From the NCBI GenBank assembly GCA_016584495.1, contig WAID01000003.1, forward strand, positions 6,156,501-6,220,500: a stretch of DNA of 64,000 nucleotides. Direction: 5' to 3'. The stretch comes from Celoporthe dispersa. Lineage: Eukaryota > Ascomycota > Sordariomycetes > Diaporthales > Cryphonectriaceae. The position numbers and the translations under genes are program-made. Below the pieces are notes generated by a model. It was not told where the DNA came from. It worked only from the letters and a program-made list of their open reading frames with translations, and ran no database searches. Shown piece by piece: positions 44,511-56,026 of this stretch (position 1 is its first letter; each line of letters starts with the position of its first letter).

Positions 44511-47080
44511 CATGCGTGGCCGGCCTCCTGGGTCTTTAGTCGGCCGACCGAGCGAATCGGCCGTGGGCCGGGGGCTGTCTTGACCTCACACCGATAGACA
44601 GGCAACAGATGCCAAACTATTATATGCAGGCTGTCGCCAACGTGGCTATGCTGACTCGGTGATGTGCGCCGTGCTGGGATGAGGCTCATCCCACGTGGAA
44701 GAAGACACCTGGACAGCTCTGCCGTCTACCGCGGAGAGGCTCCAAAGGTTTGTCCGTCTGTCATGCCGTGGACAAGTGTAGCCGCCACTCGTGGGAGGAA
44801 ACCCCCTCTGCCTTATAAATATGTATGTATGTAGTAATAGTAGCGATCTTGAAAGGTCCCAAGGCTGGGTGGGAGCAGTGGCAACACTCGCAATAACGAG
44901 ACACTGCGCCGACCACGTCCAGGCTGAGGCGAAATAAGCTGTGGCTTCTCGCTGCAGAGCTTGCCTGAGACCTGGCTCTTTTGTATGTGAAGCTGCCTGC
45001 TGTGGAAGATGAGGGGCACGTTACATTGCGCGAGTGGGTGTTGTCCTTTTATAAACTTATCTGCGGACGGAAGGCCCATGCTTGTGAGAGCTGGAGGTAC
45101 TGTAATTAATCACTGACAGATCAAGGGAGGGGCCGTAATTGTCAATCTCATCGTGGCTTTCTTGGACGGAAAAATCAAAAATCAAAAACCACCCAGCCCC
45201 CCCCAAAAATGGATGGATAATTAGTCGGTGGCAGGAGGACGTTCCAGGTAGGTTGGACCTGATGCTACAGCATCTCTTCTCCATAATAAAGGCGGGAAGA
45301 TCAGTGGAGTAGGTGTCATGCTCTGCTGGGTAAAGTTGCACAGTCCTGTGTTTAAATACTATGGTAGGCTAAGATCAGGTGGACCCGGGGATAAGAGATC
45401 AACCTCGGATCGGCCCAGCTTCTGTCAGAGTTTAAAGGCAGTTGAGAGGTGAAGTGGGCGGACCAGGACATGGTTGGCATATAGCTCTGGTAAACCGTTA
45501 ATAAAAACCAAGAGAACAAGCTGTCGTCTTGGGATGAGGAGGATACACCATCTCGGAAGGGGGAAAAAGAAGAAGAAAAAAACAACAACAAGATCTTGGG
45601 GGGTCCTCAAGAAAGGATAAGAGCAAGAGTATTGCAGAGATCTTGTAGAGCAGAGAAAGAGGAGCCGAGAAGCAAACAATTATACCTCATACGTGCCCAG
45701 GTGCCTGCATACATAATTTCTCAGCCCCTGTCCCCCCTCGACGGAACTAGAACTGGTTAGGGAAAAAAAGAACAAAATTCGGAAGGATTTCATCTCTGGA
45801 CCAGTCGGAATTCTCAGTCTCATGAGCCGGTGCAGCAAAGCAGTTAGATGCTGCGACTAAAAAGACCATGCATATCCGCACCTAGGACACTGCCGGGATA
45901 CACTTGAATCCTTCTCAGGTTCCCGAGCCGTCGGCGGGACGCCCTCACGAGAATCCTCAGCCCGGGGGGGGGGGGGCACGCCGACCTTACCAGGCAGAGG
46001 TCGGCCTGGTGAATTTTTTCCGGTGTGGCTTCTAACCTGAGGGCCATGCGAATATATCCAGAACCACATGACCTTACAGAGCACCCTCGAGGGTTCTGCT
46101 GTTATAGACCGGGGCGGCCTTGAGGGTGGATTCGCAGAAGCACCTTAGGGATCGCCAGCCGAGCATCCCCCTTTTGGTCTGTATCCACAGTCCAGATCAA
46201 CTCGGCTCGAGGGCGATGGGTTTGGGGCTGTGGGTTCCGCGTACCAGGGTTCTCAGCCAATCCTCTTGCTATTGATATCTCAAACTACAGAGCAGAGACG
46301 TTGCGTCTCTCTCTCTCTCTCTCTTTTGAACGCCTGCGGGCGGCATCTGCAGGCATTCCTACCTTAGTCGCAGTGGGGACGCTCCACTGTTGACTGTTAC
46401 TTGGCTCTGCGGAGGACCTCCCGCCTGTCTACCCTACGCCGGTCAAGACGGTGGTTTCAGGGAGATTTTTGCGATGGGACGAGGAGATTGACCTCACTCG
46501 TGATCCTCGGTGACCAGGAACCTCATGCAACAAGGGGCCTGGCTGTGGGACGTTGCGTGCTCTGCAGATGTCACAAGGTGAGAAGGCCTAGATGCTTCTG
46601 GGGCCCCCCTTTTTACACTCTTCTTTTCTCTCTCTCTCTCTCTCTTTTTCTTATTCTTCTCTGATTCCCCCCCCCCCCACCACAGGAATACTACAATGGT
46701 ACTTCTCTAGGGTACAAGACACGCGCCAGCGGGACAGAAAAGCTCAGACCGTATTCCTTCCACGAGAAAAGGAAATACTCATCAAAGTTGTCCCTAGTCC
46801 TATGTAATTACTACTAGTAATCAAGGTTCTCGCCTCGTAGACTCCCCTGCTGTCACTTTCGAACGTCCGGATAGTAAAATTTCCCAGGATTATTGGGCGA
46901 CGGGGGTTGTATTGTATCTTGTTGCCCTCTCTCGCGCCCACTGCCCCGCGTCGGCCTCAGCTTGCTTGGTTCACCAAGTAGGTCCTGCGTCGTTTCGGAA
47001 GGACGGAGGGAGGGAAGGATATATCAACAGGGGCATACGTACAAGAAGTAGCCAGGAGGACGGGATGATCGACTCGGCCG

Positions 47081-47085
47081 ATTGG
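47081..47085 (-). promoter_or_regulatory. CCAAT box upstream of the rhodopsin-domain gene
   Basis: AACCAATCG on the minus strand, about 320 bases upstream of the start codon at 47404, fits the CCAAT-binding complex core. Support is by motif and position only. Confidence 0.35.
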
Positions 47086-47403
47086 TTTGGCTGGTCTCTT
47101 CCCAATTCCACAATCTTTCTTTTCATATATTCGATGCTGGTGACCCAGGCAAGAAAATCTCACGGGCCATGTCCTTATGGAACCTGATGAAACCCACTTT
47201 GGCCTTGTCTTTTCTTTTTTCTTTTTTTTTAATACTCGCTCTTGAAATCTCAAGGCACAATCCGCTTCTCCCTTCCCTCCCTCCCCCCCCGGATCTTCCT
47301 GTCGATCTTCTCCATATCCAAAAAGCTCAGACTTTGTGACTCTCGGTTCTTGCCGTTCGGTTGATCAACCCGCCTGCCCGTCTTTCGAAGGGAAAGGGGA
47401 AGG

Positions 47404-49009
47404 ATGGTCTCCAGCAAAGATGCCTCGCTGTCACTCACCGACAGCCAGGTCCAGGCAGATGACAGCACCGCTGTCGTTGCTCCAAACAGTGCCGAGCTCC
47501 TGGGAATAACCGGGGCGCTCCTGGGCCTGGCGTGTACCGTGGTGTTGATGCGCTGCTGGGCTCGACAGGTCCTGTTGAGAACATTCGGCTTGGACGATGC
47601 AGCTATGATTTTGGCTCTTGTAAGACTGACCAGCCGCCGCCTCGACGTGCTAGGATATTGTGTTTTTTTTTCTTCTTCTTCCTTCTTCTCTAGCGGTGTC
47701 TCTCTTGAAGACTAAACTAACCAAGGTCTTTGGATTCTCAGTGCTGCGCCGTCGTAGGATTCGCGTTTTTTGTCGAGCTGGTTAAAGCAGGAGGTGGCCA
47801 GCATGCGGACAAGCTGTCCGTGGAGGCCCAGGAGACTTTCAAGTTCGGCGAGATCATGATTGGAATCTTCTGTGTTGTGGGTATATGCCTGGTCAAGATA
47901 TCGGTCGGCTTCTTCCTCAGGCGCTTCCTCCAGACCCGGTTCCTGAAGCGCCTCGTGCTCGGATTCATCATCTTCATCGCTGTCTACCTGGTGTACTCCA
48001 TCCTCACCTTCGTCCTGATGTGTACACCAACGAGAGCATACTGGGATAGCAACGTGCCGGGTACCTGCTGGAGCGCCAGGACGTTAAGTATCGTCGGCAA
48101 TTTGAATGCTGGTGCGTGACCCCCCAAATTACCCCGTCTAATACTGTTTAAGCATCTTGCATGATTAGTTGTGAAATAGGCGCTCACGCTTCCGCTCCTG
48201 ACAGCCATCAACATCACGACCGATTTCTTCACCTGGCTTCTACCTATCTGGGTTATCATGAAGCTGCAGCTCAAGCGCAAGACAAAGATGACCTTGATGG
48301 TCATCATGAGTCTCGGCCTGTTGTATGTCGCCCGTATATTGAGAACGTCTACCAAAAGAAGAAAGAAGGAGTTCCTGACATCAAGCAGTGCCGTCATCGC
48401 ATCTGTGTTGCGTGTCTTCCTCGGCAGCGCCTGGGAGTGGTCTACTGACCTGTACATCTGGTTGAAGTAAGATAATATCTCTCTTGACGGGCACTTCAGA
48501 GAATGCTTAGGTTGTTCTGTGCGCCATGAGGCTGACCAGACTAAAATTACAGCGTCGAAGTCGACACCGCAATCCTCGCTGCCTCGTTACCTTGTCTTCG
48601 CCCGTAAGTCCGGCCTATCTGCTACCGTCTTTCCCATACACGACGCCCCCCAAGTGCATCTGCATAAAGCATACTGATAGACAACCTCCACCCTCACAGT
48701 ATCTTCCGACGTTTTCTCGGCTCCACCAACGAACCAAGCTACCCACAAGGACCAAGCCACTACGGAAACCGAACCACGGGCGCAAGGAGCGGCTACGCAA
48801 GGCAAAACGACAGCATAGCCCTCAACTCCGTCTCGCGCAAGGGCGATTCGTTCAAGGCCTTTGCCAAGAAGGAGGAGACATATAACGCAAAGGTGACGAC
48901 GAGCACCACCGCCGTGGGGGCGAGGGACAATGATAGCGAGGAGGCTATCTTGTCGCCGCATGGGATCACCAAGACGCTGGAGACGTCGGTTTTCGTGTCG
49001 AATGTTTGA
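47404..49009 (+). CDS. Rhodopsin-domain (SAT4/PTH11-like) seven-helix membrane protein
   Basis: Six exons (47404-47619, 47742-48111, 48205-48322, 48389-48466, 48553-48603, 48700-49009) give 380 residues. Seven hydrophobic segments are visible: LLGITGALLGLACTVVLM, the LDDAAMILAL-CCAVVGFAFF helix, IMIGIFCVVGICLVK, VLGFIIFIAVYLVYSIL, TTDFFTWLLPIWVIMKL, MVIMSLGLFAVIASVL and the VDTAILAASLPCLRPIF end. MCTPTRAYWD and GTCW are typical of the fungal rhodopsin-domain family, which includes PTH11-like receptors, but no CFEM domain is present. The cytoplasmic tail of about 100 residues is polar and ends ITKTLETSVFVSNV, as in relatives. Intron 3 (48323-48388, 66 nt) keeps the frame if retained, so it could be alternatively spliced; removal gives the better helix. 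Receptor function and ligand are unknown. Confidence 0.87.
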
Positions 49010-50741
49010 TTTGAGATGGGTGGTCTGTCTGCTGGTTTCTGTGATCATTCTTTTCTTCTTCTTCTCTTGAATTCTTCTTGCTCGGCGTTTTCTGGTATGA
49101 ACAATAGCGAGCACTACTTTTGGGTTGGAAAAGAAAAGTTATACACATTTAGGTCTATGGTTAATAGTCGGATCTTGGGGAATTCTTGGATCTCTCGTCG
49201 CCTCTGTCATTTCTGAGTGATGCAGGAGCCGAGGCGCACCAAGCCTCTCGTACTGGGAAAATATGGATTCTTGCTACCATTGCTTGGACGGATTCCTGTT
49301 GATCCACGAGGAGAGATGGTTTCTTTCTAAATTCTTTTTCTTTTTCCTTCTTCAGCCTCATCTGTAGAACAAAACGGCGAATCTTCTGCTCACGACTTCC
49401 TCTTCGACGTGCCCGATACATCTCTTGACGCTCCCGAGTAATTATTAACCGTCAAGGATTGCTCATATGGTAAACCCATTCCATGATCATCTTGCGCAGG
49501 TTGTCTCAAGTGTGAGGGGAGAAATACAACGAGAGCCGAGAATCGACCCACGCGCACCATGGGAGTTTCGGACCCGGCACGAGCAACGTAAGCGGTGCTC
49601 CTTCGCAGGCGTGGAGGATCGACCAGGTACCAATGTACCTATCGAGGACCATGGAACTCTATTGTTTGGTACGGAACCTGGGCAGCGCTACTGGAGGAGT
49701 TCGAGGCTGGGTACAAGGGCAGGCCTGCTCGTCTCGCTCTTTGTAGCCGCTTAGCTTGCCGCCTCTAGTTGGTATTGTATTATGCATGTCGATGTGGAGG
49801 TAGCGAGGGTATAATAATCAGTATAATACGAAGAGGACAGCATGCTGGGTTTCTGCCATTTTTCTCGCGCTTTCGACATCTTCCCCCAGACCCTCACTTT
49901 CTGGATCGTATCCTGTCGGGCCATCTAATATTATTATGACTGGCCCTTCCCAAAGAATGGAGGCATTGCCTTGTCCTGCTCTCTTCGTATTGAGGCCCTT
50001 GCACACTAAACTACTTATGAATGCCTACCCCCAGCCTTCTCGATCAGCGAGAGCCGAGAGAGAGGCCATCGAACCTCCCATTTCCTGACCTCAGGACAGT
50101 AGGATATCAGGCACAGAGCATCGTAAAAAGAAGCTAAAGTCAAATGTGCACTTTCTATGCCGAGACGAAGATCCTTAGAACCGCAGGCAGCGTGCTAGAT
50201 GCTTAAGTAACCGACTGCCATGTCCCCTCGTGCTTTTATTTCGGCCATAGCCGGTGCCATCAAGGGGCCGATGAGCTCAACGCACGAGTCCCGATGGGTG
50301 CAAGCTGGCAACAGGCATCTCTCGACGTGTGTAATGACTCCAGACATGCTGCTCATGAGTTCGCAATCTAGTTCGGAATAGACCCGCGACAGAGGCGACA
50401 TCAAGACCTATGCCATGCCGTCATGTAGAGCAGTCTTGCACGCAGTGATCACAGAGGAATAGTCCATGAGCGGCGAATTTGCAAAGTAAAGTACCTAACA
50501 TCGTACACTGAAGCTAAGCGTTGTCCGTGGCCGGAACTTTTCTGCGACCAAAAAAAAAAAACAAAGAAATCAAGCAGGATCAAAGGTTTACACCTCACCA
50601 CGGTTACGACAATCTGGGTGTGGGAAGTGCAAAGCAAACACGACCAATGTACAACAAACAGCATTGGGGCGGGAAATGCAGTCAAACAAAACATCTTGAA
50701 ATCTGACCCTGACCGGTACGCCCCTTCGGACAACACGGCCT
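49010..50741. other. 1.7-kb intergenic region, convergent 3' ends
   Basis: Lies between the stop codons of the rhodopsin-domain gene and eIF5. No gene seen; base composition is close to neutral and the short open frames lack protein character. Confidence 0.6.
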
Positions 50742-52116
50742 TTACTCCTCGTCGGAAGACTCATCGTCCTCGGCCTCCTCCAGCCACTTCATGAAGGGCT
50801 CGGCGGCCTTGCGGATCTTGCGAGAAGTAGACAGGTCGACATACTTCTTGCTCGCCTTGCTTCCCCACTTCTGCAGCACCTCCTCAGAGGCAAGGTCGTG
50901 CTGGTAGTAGAGCATCAGGATCTTGACGATCTTGACAAGAAAATCCGGAGTCTCCTTCATGCGGTCACCGATGAGGCGCTCAGTACCACTGAGCAGGGCC
51001 TTCTGGTGACGCTCAGATTCGCCGATCATCTGTCATCCTCGTTAGTAAAGAGTGCTCTCGGTAGTCCGTCTGCGCGTTTCGGATACGTACCTTGGTCAGC
51101 AGAGCGGCGCGCTTGGGGATCTGGACAAGGATGTTCTCGTTGAAGAGGGTCAGGACAAGCACCTGGACAGTGCGGTGCTTTGTCTCGATGCCCAGCTCCT
51201 TGGCCTTGACGTAGACGTCCACCCCATCAACCTTGTCAACGCTTCCCTTCTCCTCGGTCTGCTCCTGGATCCAGTCGCCCAGCTGGTCGTAGACGGTGTT
51301 GCCACCGCCCTCGCCATCTTCATCCTCGTCGTCACCGTTGATGACAAGCTTCTGCTTGAACTCGCCGGGCAGGTTCTGCTGGCGGGCCTTGACGGCCTCC
51401 TCGCTCATGTCGACAGCCCACTCGTCGTCCTTGACCACGACATCGGCGCTCTTGATCTCCTGAGCCTCGGTCTTGATCTTGCGGGTGAGAGCATCGTCGT
51501 CACTGGCGATGTCACCGTTGGCATCACCATTGGCGCTGCCGCTGTCACCGTTGTCCTTGTCGGCGGAGTGATCGGACTTGTCCTCGTCATCACTGCCTTT
51601 GCCGTTGGCCTGGCCATTCTGCTTGGCCTTGCGGGCGGCCTTGCGCTCGGCCTTGTCCTTCTTGCTCTTCTTGGAGGTGGCCTGGTTCTTGATGATGAAG
51701 CCACTAAGCTTGTGGCGTAGGTCCACGGAGGAGTGGACACCGCAGGCCTTGCAGTCGAGCTCGATGATGCCGTCCTTGATCTCAACCTTGGTCTCGGGGT
51801 TCTTGCACTTCTGGCACAGGACAAACTTCTTGATGAAGATGTCGAGGAGGTCCTGGAGCTTGGCCGACTCGTGAGCACCGTTGATGATCCAACGGTCATC
51901 CTTGGGGTCGATGTTGGTCTGGGCGCCAAGCTCGAAGCCGAAGAACTTGATCAGGTAGGCGCCGGGACGGTCGAGCGACTGTGCGACGCTGGTCAGGTTG
52001 ACGACGACGGTCTTGATACCGTTGCCCTTGCCCTCGACCTTGGTCTGGAGGCGCTCCATCTTGTAGCGATAGAAGCTGTCGCTGACATCGCGACGGACGT
52101 TGATGAGAGCAGCCAT
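50742..52116 (-). CDS. TIF5: Translation initiation factor eIF5
   Basis: 437 residues from exons 52116-51091 and 51029-50742, split by a 61-nt intron (GTACGT donor, ACTAAC branch site, ACAG acceptor). eIF5 is the GTPase-activating protein for eIF2 in the pre-initiation complex. The N-terminal GAP domain begins NVRRDVSDSFYRYKM; by alignment with the known YRYKM motif, Arg17 is the equivalent of the catalytic arginine. The zinc finger has Cys101, Cys104, Cys122 and Cys125. A Lys-rich then Asp/Ser-rich linker (about 150-225) and an acidic DDEDEDGEGGG stretch lead to the C-terminal W2/MIF4G-like HEAT domain, which ends with the aromatic/acidic box KWLEEAEDDESSDEE that binds eIF2-beta and eIF3. 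All expected parts are intact. Confidence 0.97.
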
Positions 52117-53524
52117 TCTTGCAGATTTGCTGGTGGTGGGCCGGTAAGTAAGGCTGTCGTTTTCGGTCTGTGGACGAGAGGAGACGTTGTGCTCGGGCTG
52201 CGGAGGCGATGGAGGAGGTGGTGCGTGTCACAAGTTACTGGACCTGTATGAGGTGACTGGACATGGGGCTCTGAGGTGCGAGGACGGAGATAGAGGCGGG
52301 ACGGGGCCGGATGGTTAATGCTGAACTGTACTGAAGTTCAACATGAGGGGGACCTGTATGTTCGGCTGCTGGGCAGGCATGAAAGCGTCGAGTGCTTGCT
52401 GCTGACGTCTTGCGGTTTCAACCGTCTGGACTGAGGTTGGGGCTACAAGGCTTTCGTGGATTACGAAAGAGCTGTAGCTCAAGGGGAGGGTCGGAGTGTC
52501 GGTGGACGGGAATTTTGTCGTGCTGATACATAAACAGCTTCTGTGCCCTGTATCGAACGGTGGTGGTTTGGTCTTTCAGGGAGGTCGAGAGCGACAACAG
52601 GCCCGACGTAGGATCGTTGCTGTTGCAGTCGACGGTCTCGAGGAGAGAGTCTTGATAGGTTAGACAGGGCGCGTTGATGGGTTTTGAGGATGAGGGCTCC
52701 GGCGTGGTTGTTGCTTCGGATGTGGCGGGGCTGGCTTCGAGTTGTTGGGTGCTAAGAAGAGGCGCGTCGGTGTTTTGGCAGTCAAGAGAGGGCCACGGCG
52801 CCGCGAGTGAGTTTAGGCGTAAAACCTTGGTTGTATGGGTTTGGTAGAGGTGATGGTTTGATGGAAAGAAAAAATTTCCAGCACAGGTGGGAAGAATGGT
52901 GGGTTGAGTAGTTGTGGTGTGGGTTTTTTGGGAAGAGATGGAGTTGAAAGAGGAGGAAAGGAAAAAGGATTCGGAGTCAAGTGCCAGAAAAATGGGGCTC
53001 AGGTAAGAAAAAGGCTCGGCCGCGGCCCACCAGATCGCACTATGTCCGTCTGTCCTTTGGTGGCCTGCCAGCCTGCTTGTACAGTTAGGGTCGCAGCCAC
53101 CACAGCAGCCCACTAACACAGGCAGCAGCCCAGCCTACAGCGCAGTGGTGAGGCTTAGCTAAACACGTCACCTCACACTGTACTGTGACTCTTTCAAGGT
53201 GTTCTGTCATCCGCTTGCCACTAACTTGCACACAATCACAGGCTACAATTAATCACACACACTATCAAGTACTTTGCATGTCTTCAGTCAATGGCAACAG
53301 TCATTAGTTCGTGCCTAGTCCCAACAGTCCATCTGGAGCCTGAACCCTTTTTTTTTTTTTGTCTGTCTGTCTGTCTGTTTGTCATTCATGCCATCACAAA
53401 CACACACAAGAAGATCTGGAATGGCCACAGAGAGAGACAGTATCTTGATGTGTCTGCAGAATGGAAGCTAGCACTCCTCTGTGTACCCTGCTGAGCCACG
53501 CCTGTGATCTGTTAAGAGCCTCCC
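52117..53524. other. 1.4-kb intergenic region upstream of eIF5
   Basis: Contains the eIF5 promoter. A 233-codon minus-strand open frame (53119-52418) lies about 300 bases upstream of the eIF5 ATG; its Ser/Thr/Pro-rich translation fits a pyrimidine-rich leader strand and it was not called. A T run lies at 53349-53360, followed by GTCT repeats. Confidence 0.55.
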
Positions 53525-54994
53525 TCACTCATCTGCAACGAACCGCATAAGACATCTCTGGGCCCTCGGCCTGGCTGAGATCAAGGTGTCCTCCATCTCC
53601 ATCATCTCCTGCCTCATGCCCTGGCCCGGCACCGTGCTGTACCTCGAGTAGACATCCCGCAGCAGGATCTTCATCTCCGCCAGCGCGAGGTGTTTGCCCA
53701 CACAGCCCCGCCCGCCATTTGCAAAGGCAAAAAGGCCCTCTTCCTCACCGCGTCTCTGCCATCGTCCGCGAGCCACCGCTCAGGGTTGAACCTGTCCGGC
53801 TCCGGGAAGATGGTCTCGTCTACGCGGTGGACCGAGTAGGCCTGCGAGCTGACGATGGTGTGCTCCGGGATGAAGAAGCCGTCGATCGTCCTCCCACCGG
53901 CGGGCACGTATCGAGGGAGCGACATCGGGATGGCAGGATAACATCGCAGGCCTTCCATGACCACCGCGTCGAGATACGACAGCCTGTCCCAGCTCTCGCC
54001 CTGACCCCTGTCGCGGAGCTCAGCGCGCATCTTCTCCTGAAAGCCCGTGGACCGGGGCTGTGACAGCTCCCACATCAGAAAACAGAGGGCGTCGCCGGTG
54101 GTGTCGATGCCGGCGACCATATGGTCCAGACACTCGGCCGCGACAGTCGTGCTCTCCAGATCCCAGGCCTTGCCGCCCAGCCTGCTCAGCAGGGTGAACG
54201 GCCGCGCCTCGGAGCCCTTGTCCGTCGCGTCCAGCACGAAGCTGTCGGCCAGCGGCGTGTCCCTCGGCGGGGCGATGAGGTTGAGGACGGAGCTGATAAC
54301 GCTGTGCAGGGCCGGGGAGTAGTACCTGACCAGGCGGTTCTGCAGGGAGGAGTCGGTCGTGACCTCGAGCATGATCTCCTCGTCCTTGCCCTGGCGCAAC
54401 GAGTCCGCGCCGAGGGGGTGGAAGATGTGATGCGAGGCGCAGTCGAACGCATAGGCGTGTAGGGCGGTGTAGATGTCTACCTCACCGCCCTGGGACCCCT
54501 CCACCCGGTGCACGAACCGCCGGCCGCGCTCCTCGATCCCTTCGATGCTCTCGCCCCGCGTCACGTTGCTGTTCGCATACCTGTCTGCCAGGGCCCGCTT
54601 CCGTCGGGCGTGGGCATCCTTATCGAGCGTCGAGAACATGGTCCGCCGCCCATAGACGGTGAACAGGTCGTAAAACTCCGTCTTGTCGTATCCGCTGCCG
54701 CCGGAGCAGTAGATCTCCTTGACCGCGGCGGCCGAGCTGAAGCTGACCTCGTTGGGCGCGATGCGCACCACGGGGCCGTAGCGCAGGTGTAGATCATGGA
54801 CGAACCGCGTGCGCTGGGCGTGGAACTCGGCCCATTTCACGGGGAGGGGAGGTGAAGCGCGAATATCGCGGCCCAGGGAGGCGGGATAACGGGGACCGAA
54901 GACGACGGGCGAGCGTGATGGTGACGAGGAGGAGGAGGGAGGGGACGAGGAACACCGGCGAGAGGAGTAGCATTGTGAGAGGAAAAAAGAGCAC
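53525..54994 (-). CDS. Cytochrome P450 monooxygenase, with two apparent frameshifts
   Basis: An intron-less gene for about 489 residues if two single-base breaks are disregarded. Parts in order: an N-terminal membrane anchor (LVPSLLLLVTITLARRL), the proline-rich hinge RLPGPRYSRF, the region RYGPVVRIAPNEVSF, the I-helix oxygen-activation motif AGIDTTGD, the K-helix EGLR, the PERW motif, and the haem-binding loop FANGGRGCVGK with its cysteine. The anchor is separated from the rest by one extra C in a C4 run (54846-54849 on the plus strand, read as G4). The haem loop is separated by one missing base near 53726-53727, where RAFLP should run directly into FANGG. If both breaks are real, the gene is a pseudogene without a haem site; consensus error is the alternative. 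The substrate cannot be inferred and no other biosynthetic genes adjoin. Confidence 0.85.
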
Positions 54995-56026
54995 CTTGGG
55001 GAAAGTGGTGGTCTATGTATGGGATAGGCCTCTATAACGGAGCTCGAGGTGCTGTGACGCTGACGGTTGTTCTGTAGCCAATCCTCCTAGCGATCTTGTT
55101 GTGCTTGCCACCGATCATCACCACGAACACTCGAAGGATGCTGTTATAGGCCTGGGATGTGCGAAAGAAGAAGAGAAAAAGAAAAAAAGAATACTAGACT
55201 CTTAATGGTGGAGAAGATGCTAGGAATCTGTGCCAGACCTACTACCGTGTCTGCTGTAGGCTGAGGTATTAACAAGACAAAAGAATATAGAGATGGAGAG
55301 AGAGACTAGAGAATGCGCAGATGCGTTGTAAAACGGATACTGTGATAAAACCAAGACAAAATGACCAATCGCCCTATTCCCCAAGGTCATCCATCCCCCG
55401 CTTATCGTCTCCTCTCCGGCCCGGCCGACTCCGGACCGGGTCTTGTATAGCGTGAACGACCGACTTGGCAGGGCTTTTCTTTTTTGTGTACGTACTGGAG
55501 GAATCACAAGCAAGGGGGCCTGAATAGCTCGTTTGTCTTCCCTGGGTAACACTACACGCAATAACACTTTTTTTCAAAGGTGTGTTTATGTATGTCAGCA
55601 GGGGAACAAGTGAAACACAGGGCTATTTTCCCTACTTTTTTTTTACGAACCTCAGAAAGCCCAGACCTCGCCGCCGCGGGTGTCCAGGGTGTCGAGGTTG
55701 AACATGATTTCATTCCTATGGCTACCATAAGAGTCTTACCATGCACACGCACAAGGCCCCTTGCCACTCAAGTTCGCACTGGCTGCTTTTGTCTGGCCTC
55801 TGGACTTGTGCGCGCGCTCGAGCCCAACCCAGGCCGCTTTCTCCGTCCCGACTTTGCGGTTCAGATCCAGCGCGAGTGGTGTTGCGCGACACAGTTTCAC
55901 AATATGTACAGGAGCCCAGAGCCAGACCCCCTCAGCCAGAATCGCCGCTCCCGTCAGCCTCATCGCCCAGACGGAAGCCACGGCCCCAGCCATAGCTAGA
56001 CCGCCTGTCCCAGAGCCGGTGCAACC
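54995..56026. other. 1.0-kb region between the P450 and Ark-type kinase genes
   Basis: The P450 promoter side contains a CCAAT (about 55078). A possible small minus-strand gene at 55736-55993 is listed separately. T/A runs occur near 55479 and 55637. Confidence 0.5.
55736..55993 (-). CDS. Possible small membrane protein (85 residues)
   Basis: Low-confidence call. The frame starts 34 bases downstream of the kinase frame and has a convincing hydrophobic stretch (LTGAAILAEGVWLWAPVHIV) after MAGAVASVWAMR, then a basic, Ala-rich tail ending at TAA. Just downstream, another frame reads NEIMFNLDTLDTRGGEVWAF before a stop, which looks protein-like and could be a second exon, but the GTAAGA donor (55739) leaves only a 24-nt gap to the first acceptor. 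It could equally be the kinase 3' UTR. No family was recognised. Confidence 0.25.
   Translation of the reverse strand: MAGAVASVWAMRLTGAAILAEGVWLWAPVHIVKLCRATPLALDLNRKVGTEKAAWVGLERAHKSRGQTKAASANLSGKGPCACAW

Larger units (their letters stand above)
43443..47403. other. 4.0-kb divergent intergenic region between tyrosinase and the rhodopsin-domain gene
   Basis: No gene seen. Promoter-like elements are a TATAAA for tyrosinase (43583-43588, minus) and an ATTGG/CCAAT box 320 bases before 47404. The middle has GTACAGTAC words (44471-44510), an A/T-rich TATAAAT at about 44813, a G12-type run at about 45964-45976, CT microsatellites near 46303-46324 and 46627-46646, and a C run near 46669. No transposon or RNA gene was recognised. 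Confidence 0.6.

Noticed and set aside
52418..53119. 233-codon minus-strand frame upstream of eIF5
   Set aside because: Ser/Thr/Pro-rich translation explained by a pyrimidine-rich leader strand; no domain, and the first part is low complexity.
41611..54994. Tyrosinase, rhodopsin-domain gene and P450 as a biosynthetic cluster
   Set aside because: No backbone enzyme or transporter is present, and housekeeping eIF5 lies between them.
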